Below are positions 60,851 through 64,000 of a DNA stretch of 64,000 nucleotides, in pieces. Every line of letters starts with the position of its first letter. Within the stretch, counting starts at the first letter, position 1. The notes under the pieces were generated by a model that worked only from the letters and a program-made list of their open reading frames with translations, was not told the DNA's origin and did no database searches. Made by a program: the position numbers and the translations under genes. This stretch comes from Sipunculus nudus (lineage: Eukaryota; Annelida; Sipuncula; Golfingiida; Sipunculidae): positions 23,934,456 to 23,998,455 of the forward strand of contig CM049318.1 of assembly GCA_026874595.1 (NCBI GenBank), in the 5' to 3' direction.

Positions 60851-63000
60851 AAGCGCATCGTGTTTTGTGTAGTAAATAAATATATTATTTTTGGGGATTT
60901 TCTTACATCTTATGACAGAATATAGTGCTTTTAGGCTTTCGCTAATTAACTGCAGTGCATTCATGAATTTCAAGGGGGTCGACCAAGTGTCCGTGACGCC
61001 CGGAATCTTTACCGGACGCTCGGTTGTAGAGGTTCGGTTGCACGGTTGTCGGACGCGAAGCCTTATCTGTAATATCGAAAGGCCCTATGCAGTCTGTTGT
61101 ATAGCAGTGACTGGCCATTCCCATCTACCTTAAACAAAATGTATTAAACACTGTGCTGAAAAGGTACCATGACAATTTATAATAAAAAACTATTCATCTA
61201 AGGACACGTAATCTAATCATTATAATGAAAAGATAATGACCTAAAAAAGTTCAATCGTACTTAACCTTTTATATATAGAAACCCTCCCTGAATCCCATGT
61301 GACGCTCTAACATTTCGACCTGAGTATCCTATTGAAAATCCTGTTTATAAATCAAACCATTCTGGAGCGTTTAATCGAGGTAGCTCACTGAGAGAGAAAC
61401 AGTAGCACAACTAATAAGAAAAACTAGACGAGAAAAACTCATAAGTCATACGGCTGTCTAATTTGACTGTTATAGTATAATGAGAAGAGGCGTTTATATT
61501 TATTAACATGGCATCTGCAAAGTACCGCAAACGTGGACAAAGATGCAAGCTGCATGGTCATAGGGGATGTTAACGTTGTGTTCAAAACAGCAAATGTTTC
61601 TTCCATAAACATTTTTACCCAGTCATGTTTTTCAAGCTATTGACTTAGTTACTTTAATCAACAATATAATTCCAGAGTGTTCAAAATGTTTAAGTTTGTT
61701 GATGATTATCATATAAAGATTAAATATATTTCACTATATTTATTCACTAATAAATGTTTTGGCGTAAAATACCTTGACTGCTTGACAAAATCTTTTCCAT
61801 TCCTGCTTTGGACCGATGGAGACAATTTCACAAATTTATACATAAAATCTGCTCTGCTCTGATTAAAAAAAAAAAACTTCCAATATCTTCCCTGTCAGAA
61901 ACGGATGGCCCTGATACAAAATTATGAAGTACAGTAAAAGCTATCAGGATTTTCTTAAGAATAACACAAAATGAATCACTACACATGTACACAAAACAGA
62001 ATACGTGACTCAGACTTAATCTATATGAAGTTAAGCATTGTAAACCTGTTTTGCGACATTTTCAATTAAACGAAAATAGGTGTAGGGAAGAAAAGGATAC
62101 ACTATGGGAGCAGCTGTGACGACCGGACCATCAATTATCGAGAAAATTAATAGGGCTGCCAAGCCCAAGTGCGGTTTATTTGGTTTACACCAGTCAGTCT
62201 GTAGTGTAACATTGTTCCTAAGGTGACGGCTGAACGCGTCCCGCTTAAAGCGTGCTCCATCATCGTCAGTGATGGTCTGTCATAATATGGCTAATTTTCT
62301 TCAGTCAATTCGTAAACCTTAGCACTCTGTTTAATTGACTGGAATATTAAATACAGGGATTACCTTATTTTCAGCAGGGTGCGATAAGGTTTCCCTACAG
62401 CACTTGACATGTCTAAACCGGGATTTCTCGCATAAATCAGTTATAAGATGTGGCCCCTGCAAAACATAGTGTATCCTACTCATCTTTTACTTGACATTTC
62501 AAAGTACTATCTTCGCTATTCTTATCTTCAATCTAATTAATTATTGTCCTAATCGTAAAGTGGCAACTTTAATGTTTTGCCCTACGCGAAGCTGCCGGTT
62601 TAGGTCAGGAGTACCAGCGGGGGCGCCATACGACCTTGACTTTTTACCCATGATTCAATCATTATCCGGGAATCAAGACCTGGGAAATATCATGGAAAGA
62701 TATAAAAAAAAAAATCATGGAAAGCGAAAGACAGGGCTCAAACGTATCCCTGAACCGTTTCCTGGACAGTCGAGTGGCCCAACACGAGTTGTTAAACGAC
62801 TCTCCCTTTGTTATGAGAGTTGGTTTTAATTACCCGTCCGTGGTCGGTGTTTTCTCTGGACCACCCGGACGCCTCCAACTTAGCCATGGTGATTGTCTCC
62901 CATTAGTTATCATATAACTATTGTAAAACAGTGTAAATAAAATGGCCGCTATTTGTTTCGATGTTAAATCAACTTAACGTAGTGAACAATAACAGGATAT
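60851..63000. other. No gene seen
   Basis: About 2.1 kb with short open frames (60891-61133, 62491-62829) lacking domains. No repeat match within the window. Confidence 0.5.
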
Positions 63001-63004
63001 ATTG

Positions 63005-63320
63005 TTAAAGACCTGGTCACATCGGGAAAGATCGGGTCACATCGGCATATCAGGACAAGGGAACATTTCTTAGCAGGCTTAAATTTCCCTCGATTTTATT
63101 TTTACCTGGCAACATGATAATATCGGGATAACATCGGAGTGAAATTGGAGTAACCTCTTTGTAGCCCCGGGAAAACTTAGTGTAACATCGGATTGACCTC
63201 GGGGTAAAATTGGGGTAACCTCGGGCAACATTGGGGTATTAATATCGGAGTAACATTGGGATAACACATCTGGATACAGCGGTAGATATCGGTGAACATC
63301 GGAAGTAAATTGGCGTTATG
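63005..63320. repeat. Degenerate roughly 11-bp tandem repeat
   Basis: Iterated words of the type TAACATCGGGG / TAAAATTGGGG / TAACCTCGGGG / GTAACATTGGG fill most of 63110-63260, with outliers (CACATCGGGAAAG, GAACATCGGAAG) on both sides. Unit length drifts between about 10 and 13 bp. Probably an old satellite or part of a larger repeat. Confidence 0.6.
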
Positions 63321-63635
63321 CCAATAGTGCCGACCTCCCAAGGCGTTTCCTGACGTTAAGATGAAAACTCCCAGATGTTTCTCTGTGTTCCTGTATATAA
63401 CCCGACGCTGTATCGATGTTTCCCAGATTTTACACGCTAGCGCGATTGGGTCATCTGGATCACGAGCTCTTTATCTTTACGGTACCTAGGCCGGTGACAT
63501 CTTGATGACTGGTGTCATATGTGGTAACAACCTGTACAGTGTATAGGAACACGACTTCATGGGTGGTTTTATCAGATAAAAAAGCCCGGGCAAGAAGATT
63601 CAAGGGAAACAGCCCCCCTCCCCCTCACTGTCTTT
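63321..63635. other. No gene seen
   Basis: Unique sequence, nothing supported. Confidence 0.5.
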
Positions 63636-63639
63636 CTAT

Positions 63640-64000
63640 TTTTTTTAGCTTAGCTGACTGAAAGTCATCTGCGCTATAGCGATCACCCTTTGTCCGGCGT
63701 CCGTCTGGCCGTCCGTTTACAGGGCACAAATCGTAACCACTGGACCTGGAATCTTCTACCTTGACATCCAGGGAGGTCAATGAAAAATCTCCTTGGAAAC
63801 CTGAAATTGGGTCTCTGTTACCCATATTATTCGAGCTATGGGTCTCTTAAGTACCCCCAGAATTATCAGAAATATGATACAAAAGCTCAAGTATCTGAAT
63901 AACTACTGCATTGATCACCATGATTCTTTGCATGAATATTGATCATGGAGAGTTCCATCAGTTCCTGTAACCTGGTGGCGCCACCTGTATTTTTTCAAAT
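63640..64000. repeat. Likely end of a dispersed repeat (TCTGCGCTATAGCGATCACC)
   Basis: CATCTGCGCTATAGCGATCA followed by imperfect CCGTC iterations (GTCCGGCGTCCGTCTGGCCG) resembles a repeat start I associate from memory with mollusc assemblies. It runs off the window edge, so length and class cannot be judged. GGTGGCGCCACCT near 63975 matches the palindrome at about 25742. Confidence 0.4.

Overview
This is eukaryotic, non-coding nuclear DNA. It is visibly AT-rich and full of (TA)n, (AAT)n, (GA)n and poly-G/C tracts. It has no long ORF other than those made by tandem repeats, no operon-like gene packing, and many dispersed 130-870 bp repeat copies in both orientations. The repeat types fit a marine lophotrochozoan, most likely a mollusc: a tRNA-headed SINE, several MITE-like families, and a repeat at the right edge that resembles one common in mollusc assemblies. 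The species cannot be fixed from the sequence alone. I found no complete protein-coding gene, no functional tRNA or rRNA gene and no CRISPR array. Four short stretches have some protein-coding character: three candidate exons (1534-1592, 22918-23035, 44003-44224) and one frameshifted relic (about 2946-3275). The window is best read as an intergenic region or the inside of very large introns.

Dispersed repeats found by comparing the window with itself: a tRNA-derived SINE, six copies (near 18.8, 24.7, 32.4, 42.1, 52.3 and 55.0 kb); a MITE with an 18-bp terminal inverted repeat (TIR), three copies (7.0, 21.2, 48.9 kb); a roughly 350-bp family with an element-borne poly-G tract and CA-rich 3' part, six copies (23.1, 23.8, 34.8, 53.7, 57.0, 59.2 kb); an uncharacterised roughly 400-bp family, three copies (1.1, 13.7, 25.8 kb); a homologous pair at 8.3 and 58.5 kb; a poly-G-containing inverted pair at 33.4 and 37.1 kb; and a CGCGA-rich family at 7.4 and 55.6 kb. 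Single elements are a foldback element with about 112-bp arms (27651-28059), an hAT-like non-autonomous element with a probable 8-bp target-site duplication (47549-48414), a short element ending in the TTTCACTGTA-type inverted repeat (33164-33340), a GGCTCGGCT-rich element (6353-6968) and a CAGGGGCGGGTCCAGG element (60090-60217).

Tandem arrays: about 14 copies of a 53/54-bp unit at 37927-38660, each unit itself an imperfect dimer of a GTGGACTTTC word; and about 29 copies of a 54-bp unit at 44879-46438, almost without divergence, with a 12-unit higher-order pattern and a nested inverted-repeat structure in every unit. The second array is the most striking object in the window. Two other items deserve checking: a probable decayed mitochondrial small-subunit rRNA insertion near 11.2-11.5 kb, and a hammerhead-like three-way junction near 3.93-3.99 kb of the kind carried by Penelope-like elements.
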